A stretch of 64,000 bases of DNA from contig CM077676.1 in NCBI GenBank assembly GCA_039707655.1, positions 453,396,379 to 453,460,378 on the forward strand. Direction: 5' to 3'. Under the pieces are notes generated by a model, which saw only the letters and a list, made by a program, of their open reading frames with translations, was not told where the DNA came from and searched no databases. Origin of the DNA: Elymus sibiricus (Eukaryota > Streptophyta > Magnoliopsida > Poales > Poaceae). Below are positions 54,785-64,000 of this stretch, one piece after another (position 1 is the stretch's first letter; each line of letters opens with the position of its first letter). The translations under genes were made by a program, and so were the position numbers.

Positions 54785-55926
54785 TCTGTATGAATGCATG
54801 TTATTTTCATAAAAACCTATAAAGGTTCATAAGATGTACAAAGCGCCCAAAGATAATAAAAACAACATCAAGGACCTTGCACCACCGAATGATCATTACC
54901 ACCATCAAAACGAGTCGTCAATGTGCTCCCCTGTTGGATCCGATTTGACCTTCTCGATGCCAGTTAAGAAGTCTTTGTGCTTGTGCCCCTAAAGACCAGC
55001 GTCCAGAGCCACAGTTGTCATCATTAAACCCTTGAATAGATTTGAAGCGTCTGACACCAACTCGCCGAACGCACCAAATCTTGTCACAATCGCCGTCAAG
55101 TAGATATCTCCCAAGTGTCGATCCCCTACACCTCTCAATCTGGTCGTACCGAAGCATGTTGACGCCGATTTGTGCGCTCTCCTGGTTCTCTTCGGGCGGT
55201 GTCATCCTCTCTCTCCGCCCTGGGTGGAAGGCACAACCTAGGTGTTGCATCGGCGGCCGTGGACGGGGCCAGGGAGTCAGTTTGGATACAAAAAATATCT
55301 CAATCTACGACCCACGCGATCACGCCTCACCCCTTTTTTTTCGAATTAAGGGGTTCCCCAGTTTTCATTTCTGAAAACTGATAATACTCAACAACCATCA
55401 TGTGTTCACCGAGAACAAGCGTCGGAAGCATCCCACAAAACTCCACCAAACTGTCTCTTATACTCCAGCACACACGAGCTACCTCTAACTTTACTATTAC
55501 AGATTGCCTTCCAAGCTATACAGAAAAGATCTGGCCATTCTTGAGCTACTCTGAACCAGAAGCTGAAAAGAGCAATAACAAACAATAAAGCATTGCCACA
55601 AAAACAAACTGGAGACCTAAAACGCTTGGACGCCTCTGAAATTTATCCTGGAATACGAAGAACGATTGGAGCCCAGCCTCTCCGCTTGCTAAATATCTCT
55701 GCCACTCGCAGCAGAAGCCTTGCTCCTTTGACCCGCATCCCTCGTTGGTCTCGCTTCTGTAACAATTTTCAGATTTCTAACCAATGAGCAGACCCAAAGT
55801 GGTCGGACCCTTCCCCGGACCCTGCGCAAGCGGGAGCTACGTGCACCGGGTTGCACTTTTAACCAATGAGCAGACCGCGTAATAATGCTTGACGAATCAT
55901 GGGGATAAATATTTTCAAAACGTGCT
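54785..55926. other. Gene-free stretch
   Basis: No gene recognised. A 110-codon minus-strand frame (55250-54918) has no domain. The segment has the mixed composition of retroposon 3' regions, and the T-rich run at 55327-55334 could be a minus-strand A tail. Confidence 0.3.
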
Positions 55927-56112
55927 TTATTTATAGATTTTCACAATGCAAACAAACACCGCAGCAACTCCTACTGCTATAATCCCTCTAGCCTTCCTAG
56001 GAAAACCAAAAATCCAATCACACAAACCTGCATTCATATCTATTCCTGAGCACACTTGACCACACCCCATGCATATCTGGCCAAGGAACAATGTAAGAAG
56101 AGATGATCTACT
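55927..56112 (-). pseudogene. LINE reverse-transcriptase zinc-binding domain remnant
   Basis: On the minus strand, ETVDHLFLHCSLARYAWGVV is followed, after a one-frame change, by NAGLCDWIFGFPRKARGIIAVGVAAVF. This is the zf-RVT pattern at the C-terminus of plant LINE reverse transcriptases (Cys-x-His-type motif plus a Trp-Gly helix). There is no other LINE sequence nearby. Confidence 0.75.
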
Positions 56113-56520
56113 GTCTCTACCACTCATCCCTTTACCTCTCGCTCACTTGCTTCTTCTTTCTCTTTTCTCTTCTTCCTCGCGATCGAATGACCAACAAAGA
56201 GAGTGGGAGCTGGGAAGAGAGTAGAGCCAGATCGAGAGGCTCGCTGCGCGAAAAAAGTCAGCGCCGCAGGACCTTGCTCCATTGTCTCTCACGGTTCCGT
56301 TCCCTTTCTGCCTGCAGCCACCAAACCCATTGGTATGCCAAGAAGGCGCGTGGTGCACGTGCACCACCACCAGAAACAAGTGTCCGCGCATCTCCTCCAT
56401 CTGACATCAGGTATCTCGTATCACATATGCCTAATCTCAATTCGGACATTCATACCTTTGTTTTTCAGCAAAAGGGCCCACATTTAGTGAGAGCAAAATA
56501 GCATCATGTTTACAAACATA
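56113..56520. other. Gene-free stretch with leader-like pyrimidine tract
   Basis: CT-rich at 56115-56180, then GC-rich. It could be a decayed leader or first exon, but no protein family is recognised. Confidence 0.3.
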
Positions 56521-57597
56521 TCTATACCTAATAATAAAGGGCTATTGCGTTTTGCGGTACGTCACAGAAATTGCCCCCAAAGTTGCAAAATATTATCCAC
56601 CAATGCCACCTATAATTGATAAAAAAAAACGTTTCATACAGGGGAATCCCCCGCTTGGGCCGGCCCATGCAGTAGGGACCTCCTATACTGCGCTCTGTGC
56701 GCTGGGAGAAGACGCAGCGTGCCCGTTTGGGCCGGCCCATGTCCGGGCGGCCTGTTCTTAAAATTTCGTTTTTTATTGTTTGTTTTTCTTTTTTGTTTTA
56801 TTTTTTTCTATTTTAAATAATTTGGGACTTCAAAAAAGTTTCGAAAATTAAAAAAAAGGAGAATTTTGAAATAAAATGTTTAATAAATCATCAAATGTTT
56901 GTGGATTCAAAAAATGTTCGTGATTTTATAAAAAATGTTTGCTTATTCAAAAAAATGTTCGAAGTTTTGAAAACAAATGTTTGGGAAATGAAAACTGTTC
57001 ATGATTTTTTAAAAAGTTCATGTATTAAAAAATGTTAATGAAATTGAAAAAAAAAATCGCCTATTCAAAAAATGTTCATGAATGGAAAAGTATCCTAAAA
57101 ATTCAAAAACTGTTCGTGACTTACAAAATAGTTTATTCATTAATAAAATGTTCGCTGATTCAAAAAATGTGCATGCATTTCAAAAAATGTTCGTTAAATC
57201 AAAAAATGCTCGTTAAATCAAAAAAATATTTGTGAATTTAAAAAATTGTTCCACCCATTTCCAAATCAATGTTCGTCCATTCGATAAATGTTCGCCAATT
57301 CAAGAAAATTGTTAAAAAATGTTCACAATTTTTAAAAAATATTTGCAAATAGTATACTATGTTCATGAATTCAAAAAATGTTCTTCATTTTAGAAAATGT
57401 TCGGAAATTTGTAAAAGTGTTCATGAATTTGAAAAATGTTCATGATTTCAAATATGTTCACGAGTTTAAAAAAATGTTCATGATTTCACGAAATTGAGAG
57501 TGATAGTGTATCTCGGTGATGCAGCAAAATGTGATCATGACCATTGGAGATTATGATATATTTTTTCTCCCGTTGCAATGCACGGACCTTTTGCTAG
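56521..57597 (+). mobile_element. Non-autonomous Helitron, 1.1 kb
   Basis: Starts TCTATACCTAATAATAAAG directly after host A (56520) and ends TTTTGCTAG before host T (57598). The 3' end is preceded by the imperfect hairpin CCGTTGCAATGCACGG. It holds no genes. Most of the interior (56880-57490) is a degenerate AT repeat array. The ends are of the same type as the larger Helitron at 48.3-52.2 kb. Confidence 0.85.
56880..57490 (+). repeat. Degenerate AAAAAATGTTCATGAATT array
   Basis: Roughly 25 variants of AAAAAATGTTC(A/G)TGAA(T/A)T with spacing of 20-35 bases. Frame or unit length is not conserved. Confidence 0.8.
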
Positions 57598-57847
57598 TGA
57601 AACTTATTTAACCTTTAGCGGTAAGTCCTATAACCGATCGGTTACCGGAAATTCCAACTGAACCCTTTGGTGGACGTGCAATCGAGCCTTTGTGTCATTC
57701 AAGGGGCGTGCAAGCCTGGTAGACATGCTCTGGTTTTGGTGTAGTAGGTACGAATTGGCCATGATGGACGGTATTAAATTTATGAATCCTTCTGATGGAG
57801 GCATGCTAAAAAATAAAGCATCGGTAACCATGGGCCATCGAAAATCA
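57598..57847. other. Gene-free stretch
   Basis: No gene or element ends recognised between the Helitron and the SINE. Confidence 0.35.
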
Positions 57848-58035
57848 ACCTATGTTTAGATGGTTAGGATCGTAGTGGTATCCATAGCTTATCGGGGATT
57901 GAACCTTAGGTTTGATGCATTGGTGAAGAGAAATATTCGTTTAGTGGGTGGAAATGTTCCCGTCGATAGTGAGGCATCTATAGTGACGTCGTCAATCTCA
58001 AGACTTCTCCATTTACTCTTTCAAAGGTTGACCAT
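57848..58035 (+). mobile_element. tRNA-derived SINE, 3'-truncated
   Basis: Head TTTAGATGGTTAGGATCGTAG (box A-like) and GGGGATTGAACC (box B-like). The body word ATGTTCCCGTCG and CAATCTCAAGACTTCTCC are shared with the copy at 52218-52515. The usual GTGCGTG-type tail is missing. Confidence 0.55.
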
Positions 58036-58107
58036 ATGTTTCGTCTACAATACAGGTAGAAGATACCGAGTTGTTCAAATATTTATAGGAATTCCATGGA
58101 AAAAGCT

Positions 58108-58814
58108 CTAATTCCTTCGTTCCTTCTAATTAACAACAACAACAGCAGTGGAAGAAAGAGGGCCCTTTAGCTAGGGTTTCTCGTGCCTCCCGCCGGTGCC
58201 GCCGCTGGTCTACTTCGTCTTCTGTGGTCTTAGGGCAATGGAGGCGTGGTGGATCCCGGCCCTTGCCAGCGGGATGGCTCTGTTTTTTATGCTCTTTTGA
58301 GTTTTGTTAGGGTTTGTGTCTTACTCAGAGAGGCGTGGCGGCAACGGCTCTCTGAAGATGGAATAAGGTTCTCCCCGCCTAATCCCCGTCCCGATGGTGT
58401 TTTTAGCATCGTCGGAGGGCGTGTGGAGGTTTGTCTCCGGCGGATCTCGCGGGATTCGGTCGGCGTTTGTCTTCGGTGGATCCACGTGGATCCTGACTTC
58501 GTTCGTCTGTGTTCGTGTGTCTACAGGTTGGATCTTTCCGATCTATGCTTCTCTTCATCGACGGCGGTTGCTGTTCCGTTGCGTTGGTCCTATGGGGCCT
58601 TTGCACGACGACTTCCCGACTGTCTACTGCAACAAGGTTTGCCCGGCTCCGATGAGGAAGGGGCGAAGACGGCGGCGCTCCTTCGGCTCGCTCCAGTGCT
58701 AGTACTCGTCGCTAGGTGATCTACGGACCTAGATGTATTTTTTACTTTTGGTCTTCTTTGTACTATCGTGATAGTTGATGAATAGATCGGAAGTTATCCT
58801 CGCAAAAAAAAAAT
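58108..58814 (+). mobile_element. Short non-LTR retroposon (copy B)
   Basis: Flanked by CATGGAAAAAGCT (58095-58107) and CATGGAAAAAAGCT (58815-58828) and ending in an A run (58804-58813). It is homologous to copy A along its whole length, with indels including about 20 extra bases near 58450. It starts with a gene-leader-like CTAGGGTTTCTCGTGCC. It shows no reverse transcriptase. Confidence 0.8.
58246..58719 (+). other. Open frame in retroposon copy B
   Basis: 157 codons without a stop from a GTG; the nearby ATG at 58240 is in another frame. Residues GGRVEVCLRRI and ARRLPDCLLQQ match the frame of copy A. There is no known domain. The upstream start used in copy A is lost by a small indel, so translation here is doubtful. 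Confidence 0.3.
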
Positions 58815-58828
58815 CATGGAAAAAAGCT

Positions 58829-59184
58829 ACCACAGCTTTGTATAAGCATCCCTAAGAAAGTGCTTTGTATAAAGCAAGCAGGTTCCGGTCGTTGGCAATT
58901 TCACGGAAGCCAACATTGGCATTGCTCCTGAGTTAGCCAAAAGAGTCTGCAGCAAATAGCACTTTATTAAGGATAAAACATACGTGTATGTGTTTATGGG
59001 GTTGAGAATATACGTGTCTGCGAGGGTATCGTGATGGACCGTTCCGCACGTACGACGGCCGGTCGGTGAGTGCGTAGGCGTGGGGGCTCGGTTCGGTGCA
59101 TGGACGAGCGGACCGCCGCTCGAGAATGAAGTGTTAATTTTTTTTTTCCATTTTCTGTCGTACGGATCACTGACGTCTCTTCAC
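58829..59184. other. Gene-free stretch
   Basis: Nothing recognised between the two retroposons. Confidence 0.35.
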
Positions 59185-59194
59185 CTGACGTGTA

Positions 59195-60143
59195 GATCGG
59201 CAAGCATGTGAATATCGGCTGCCCTTTCTCCCGTTCCTTCTCTCGTTCACCAACTACAGTAGCAGGAGGCGACCGGAGCGGATATTCGGTTTCCGCCGGC
59301 GTTTCTTCCGCTCTCCTCCCTTCTGACGGCCTCGGTGCCGTCGGAGGGGGGGAGGGGGTTGATTCTCCGGCTGGATCTGTATATATCTAGCTAGGTAGCT
59401 AGGTGTTTGCTTTCCTGGGTGGTCTTCGCCGATGGAGTTCTTCCGTCTCGGGCGGTTGACGAGATTGACGATGACGCCCGCGAATAAATGGGCCCGAGAT
59501 CGTCCTCCAGCACAGCCTCTGGCTGCGGCAGGCGGAGGATCTGGGTGCCAGCTTCTCCGGTCGAGCTCGTCGCAGCGGCGGCGGCGGACTCGAGGCGACC
59601 TTTTGTGCTCCGGTTACGCCGTCGTGACGATACGTGCTCCGTAGTCGTTGCGGAACCGTGGAGCTTGTACAGGAGCTTCGCCGACGTGCGACGTCGGCCT
59701 GAGCAGGAAGATGGCTGGCCCAGCGCTTGGGCTGTGGTCTGTGGTTTGCGGCTGTGTGGCTGTCCTCCGAGGTGCTCGGACGGAGGCTATGGAGTCGACG
59801 ACCGGCGAGCGCGGGGAAGAACCCCGGCCGACGCGCCACAAAGTTTCGGTCCTGCCAGTGGCGGACCGCTTCATCGACTCACAAAGCGGCCATGTTCGCG
59901 ATGGTGTCTCTCCGGTCCTGGGTTTGATGGCGTCTCGTCGCCCTCTTCGACGGCGGCGTGGATCGGCGACTAGGCTTGGTCTTCTTGCGGTTTGGGCCCC
60001 CCGTGCTTTGTTTATCTTCTTGGGGACCTTTCTGCATATTGTGCTGGGACAGCTGTGTTTCTGGTCTTTTCCAGCGAGTGGTGCGTGTAACGCTACGTTT
60101 ACTATCTGAGTAATATACACGTGGTTCTTCTCAAAAAGACTGA
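59195..60143 (+). mobile_element. Short non-LTR retroposon (type C)
   Basis: 10-base flanking repeats CTGACGTGTA (59185-59194 and 60144-60153). The 3' end GAGTAATATACACGTGGTTC is followed by a short CAAAAAG tail, typical of LINE 3' ends in grasses. The GC-rich body has several overlapping frames but no recognised domain. It differs in sequence from copies A and B but has the same architecture. Confidence 0.65.
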
Positions 60144-60153
60144 CTGACGTGTA

Positions 60154-61424
60154 ACGTGTTCCTTTTTTTTCTTCTTCTCCCACCGCGCAGCCACCTGCCT
60201 GGTTTCCCTTGCCGGCGCCGCCTCATTCGTTGGGCCGGCGAGCGGAGCGGCGGTTGTTGTTCCACGCCGGCGCGGCGGGCCACCCCTCCAGCGTGCTGAG
60301 ACGAATCCAGCTGTGGGTGGTGTGACCACCGCACCGCCCGTTCCCTTGACCCCAAGTAATACGGCCGGCCCCGCGCACGCACGCACGTAGGCACGGGGCG
60401 CCGCGCTCTCGTCTGCCGCTGGTACATTGCACACGCCAACTCCTGACGACCAAGGAAAGGAAGAAACCGATGTCACCCTCACGCATCACAAGGAGCAAAG
60501 TGCTAGCATGACCAGAAGTGTGGCGAGCCACGAGTGAATGAGATCTGTACATGATGCCACAGTCCTAATTTGCCCCGACATAAAATCCAGACAAATTCTT
60601 GCAAAAAACAAAACAAAAAAATGACCCACATACTACCTCCGTTCCAAATTACTCCGTCCAGATATATCCATATGAGTATTACTTTACTAGTTGACTGAGT
60701 GTGTTGCCATGGGTCAACAAATGCATTTGTAAACAATGCTCAATTTCCTCTCCACAGACGAGCACATTGCACTTAATGTTTAACCACAACACAAATGCAA
60801 ACATCTTCTTCTCTCTATTCCAACAAGCACCACACACTCATCTAGCCGTGCGTCCATCACCATCTTTGACCATGCATCTTTCACCCTCTTAATCTATTGC
60901 CACTTGACTCTGCCTGTGACTTCCATGTCCTTGTTTTGTTGTCGCACTTTACTATGTACGCCGTGCAATGTGGAACACCATCATAAATGGTGAGACATAA
61001 GGCACCTCACCTTAGGGCAAATAATAAGAAAAGGGGGCATATGGACATGAAAACATTCTTTCCACCACATGTTCATTCACGAATTGATTATGAATAATGC
61101 TCGGTTTCTCTCCAGTCTCCACATAGGCTCTGCTTCCAACTCCACCTAAGATGTGTCTTCACTTTACATCACTAAGAGTCTAAGACTTAATTTCCGATGG
61201 ACCTAAAATATACATACAACAATCATGACATGGTTGCATCGTTGTCATCCCATCTCCTCTTCCACGAGCCCTTCCACTTCACTTGTTTGGGCATTGCGTC
61301 ACCCGTCTGCTACGTCGTCACCCTGCTCCAAATCCACTTTGATTATAAAGTAAACAACTAAATGAGCACCAAGAAAGAATGAGGTATAGAAAAAAAATAT
61401 GTAAATTATTATTCAGTAACTAAC
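60154..61424. other. Gene-free stretch with a partial Stowaway
   Basis: No gene. A half Stowaway end, CTACCTCCGTTCCAAATTAC, is at 60637-60660 without a matching right end. Confidence 0.4.
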
Positions 61425-61580
61425 CAAATGGCTTCGAAATCTGCTGAGTCATAGTTAAAGTCACCGTCTATTTTAACCATTGTCAAAGGGATTTGATGAC
61501 CTTGAACAAAAATTTCACGAGTACCCTCAATTTCCTCAACCAAAAACCATGCTTACTCAATAGCTCCAGAACTTGTGGAA
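61425..61580 (-). pseudogene. Arginyl-tRNA synthetase exon relic
   Basis: On the minus strand, PQVLELLSKHGF is followed, in another frame, by EEIEGTREIFVQGHQIPLTM and then KIDGDFNYDSADFEAIW. From memory of the family, plant arginyl-tRNA synthetases have VVKSDGGFNYASTDLAALWYRL at this place in the catalytic domain. So the order and spacing fit, with several substitutions and one frameshift. The segment ends at a possible donor (TTG|GTTAGT), but the next exon is not found. It is probably a fragment carried by an old transposon or a decayed gene copy. Confidence 0.6.
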
Positions 61581-63660
61581 TATATGGATTATAAAAGCTC
61601 TACCCTTGAAACGTGTAATTAGCTATGTTTCTTATTGTTCAAAGCATAAACCACTAACCTTTTTGGTTGCTTCCAGGGAAGAGACATACAACATGATATA
61701 CGCATTCAATGGCAAGTGACTGTACAGAAGGACATACAAATGGTTTGATTAAAATGATTTCAGATGAATTATCACGTAAAAAAATATGATGGTGTTGCCA
61801 GAAATGACTTAGACAAACATAGCGAGATTTCTGAAGTCTTGAAAATATCTCGAGAAATACTAGCTGGCAATATCTAAATATGAAGAAATCAAGATTTCAA
61901 AAAATTTAAGAAAAATGATGCACGCCAATAAATATCTATAGCTAATTCGTAAAATATTGGCTACAAATGTAGATTTTTTATATTTGGGACTTCATATGGC
62001 AATAAGAAAATGAGTTGGGATGAATCAACTCAAATAATTTGATAGAATATGGTTCAAAGGAGAGAAAGAAAATACAAAATTTTAAGCAAAAAATGCTAGT
62101 CAACAACCATTGCATATTTTAATTTTATAAAGTACAAAGTTCAGTTTGCATCCCGCAAGAGGGCAACATCATAGAAACAAATGTGTGCTTGTTCATCTAA
62201 TGCCCAATTGACCTAAACATTTCAGCTTGCTGCTACATTCTATTGATACTTTGCTCAACAATTTTTCAGAATTGTAAGTCAAATCCCAGTAGAAATTAAG
62301 AGTATCTTTTCATCAAGATGTGCATCTAAGAACTTGCAAACATGGCCAATTTCATTCCTGCTGATTTGTCATATCTTTTTCCAAGTGGCATGATACTTCT
62401 CCTCCCCTCTCCGTAGTGTATATATTGCTTAGAAGAGAATGAGAAGACCATGATCTTCTGAAACTCTACAAATAAGAAGATCAATTTACTTGTAACCGAA
62501 CTACAGCTTGTTGAGCCCTATATTTTAATTATGCATCATCATCAAATCTTTGTTTGGATGCCTTATAGAAAACCTGCTGGAAATAACCAAATTAAAATAT
62601 GATCATTTGTTTCTTGAATCAGAAACTTTCATACATGCAAAATAAGCACTTCTTTAGACCTCGGCAAGATAATGACACAGATTGGTCGGGTGCATATATG
62701 TGATCCTGATGGTGTTTCTTGTACGGCATTACCTCAGGTGGAGCACCGGTGATCGAATTTCCGGCGAAGTTAATAGAACATCAATATTGCTCGATAGTGA
62801 GGGCTTCGTCTCCGCTCCCTCTCTCAATGTTCCTTCCTTTAGTGTCACCATTTTAAAATCATTTTTTCAACAATTTGAAAGATTCATTTGGTGCCTTTTT
62901 TGACGATCAATCTGTTGAAGAGGCACATGCACGAGAAGAGAAGGTTTTGAGACGGTCGACAAGGTGCGGGAAGAGGGTGCCATGGTCGGCTTGTGCACGC
63001 TTCACTGGTAGATTTTGTGTGTGTTTTTTTGTATTTTGCATAAACTTTTGCGGTCTAGCCTTTTTTATGAAGGAAAATTAAATGGATATTGGTTCCCATG
63101 GCCTAACCGGGAGATGCGTGTTGGGGATGAAGCCGTGCTGCTGGGAGAGTTTGGGAGTCGTCGCTGCGTCAGGGGCCGTGAAGTCAGGATGCACCTTGCC
63201 TGGTCCACCTTCGTTCCTTTTGCATCCCATGGTCCTTGCATTTTGTCTCTCCCCACAACTATTTTCACCACCAAGAAAATCACAAACAACCAGTATTCCA
63301 TACCCGCATACATCAAAAGCAATTTACTTCTATTGGAGATCATCATTTTCTATTTGAAGAATTTCTGCTTAACAAACATTTGAAGTGAGTGTAATCGAAG
63401 CATCTGCGATTTACTTCTGCGTGCAACTTACAACTGTTATTATCAAAACTTTTTTTTATTGTAATGTGTCATAGAGTTATGAATTCAATTATGCTTCCCG
63501 CTGTTCCTTTTTTGGGGGATTAAATGGTTCGTATTCAGGATTTCCATTTAAGGTAAATAATGTGTATAAATTATTTTATATGAATTTTAGTTTTAGATGC
63601 ATTTTATGTGTTTGCTAGTAACATTTCATATATAATTATATAATTATTCTAGTATTTATA
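61581..63660. other. Gene-free stretch
   Basis: AT-rich with scattered short frames, none with recognisable domains. No terminal repeats or target duplications were found. Confidence 0.35.
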
Positions 63661-64000
63661 TTGTAGGCCCCTTGGTTCTAGTTTCATTCCGAACCCCAGA
63701 ATCTCAGGACCGACCCTGGGCGCTCATTGCGATCCAACGGCCGCGAGAAAAAGTGAACAATGCCAAAATATATTCAGGTGTGGGGTGGATACGCAGTCCC
63801 TTAGAAAAGAAACAGTTTGGCACCACCAGAGGTTACTTGGCGCACGCTCGGCTCGGTAGACATGACATACTCTGATAGACGGCAAGGGCACCGGCAAGGG
63901 AAAGGGTGGCCGTGGATGATCTTTGTCCATAGCTAGTATGTAGGTAGAACATGCCAATTTTTGGTAGCCCGATGGCATGTGCTGCTGTGGGAAAATTTCA
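63661..64000. other. Gene-free right flank
   Basis: GC content rises after 63660, but no gene or element end is recognised. Confidence 0.3.

Noticed and set aside
60637..60690. Complete Stowaway MITE
   Set aside because: Only the left end (CTACCTCCGTTCC) is seen; the expected inverted right end and TA duplication are missing.

Overview
The window reads as nuclear DNA of a large-genome grass, most likely a Triticeae species (wheat, Aegilops or barley group). The evidence is the kind of mobile DNA present: a BARE/Angela-type Copia element, a SIRE/Maximus-type Copia element with an extra downstream ORF, CACTA, Mutator, Helitron, Stowaway and Tourist elements, and tRNA-derived SINEs, nested in one another. 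There are no bacterial-style operons. The only convincing host genes have plant introns, GC-rich grass codon use or plant-specific domains.

Layout. 1-3.6 kb is gene-free, with a Tourist-like MITE, a 5'-truncated LINE with exact target-site duplications (TSDs), and simple repeats. 3.68-5.63 kb holds a three-exon gene for a predicted membrane-anchored acidic protein. 6.25-6.86 kb holds two small inverted-repeat structures, one a near-complete hairpin. 6.98-17.5 kb is a 5'-truncated SIRE/Maximus Copia element; its extra ORF is preceded by what looks like an independent promoter and a leader intron. 18.4-24.15 kb is a gene-like sequence split by a 5.1 kb CACTA element, which itself carries a 1.24 kb Mutator-like element. 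24.38-27.92 kb is a MuDR-architecture Mutator element with two convergent truncated genes, a MURA N-terminal domain and a plant mobile domain. It lies just upstream of an intact single-exon aspartic protease gene (28.2-29.7 kb).

31.7-36.6 kb is a LINE RNase H remnant split by a 4.5 kb non-coding LTR element. 36.9-47.1 kb is a small gene-leader-like retroposon split by a 9.5 kb BARE/Angela-type Copia element with an open 1309-codon gag-pol frame. A Gypsy protease scrap follows. 48.3-52.16 kb is a Helitron with exact ends. 52.9-53.6 kb is an ACC-oxidase pseudogene. The rest (53.7-64 kb) holds a non-autonomous Mutator element, a Stowaway MITE, a LINE scrap, a second Helitron full of degenerate AT repeats, a SINE, two more retroposons with TSDs, and a relic of arginyl-tRNA synthetase.

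Function. Probably only two host loci are intact: the membrane protein gene and the aspartic protease. The other coding sequence belongs to mobile elements or decayed copies. The main interest lies in precise element boundaries, the self-contained promoter-intron-ORF module inside the SIRE-type element, the two-gene Mutator element that has taken up a plant mobile domain, and a retroposon family that keeps an open frame in two diverged copies.
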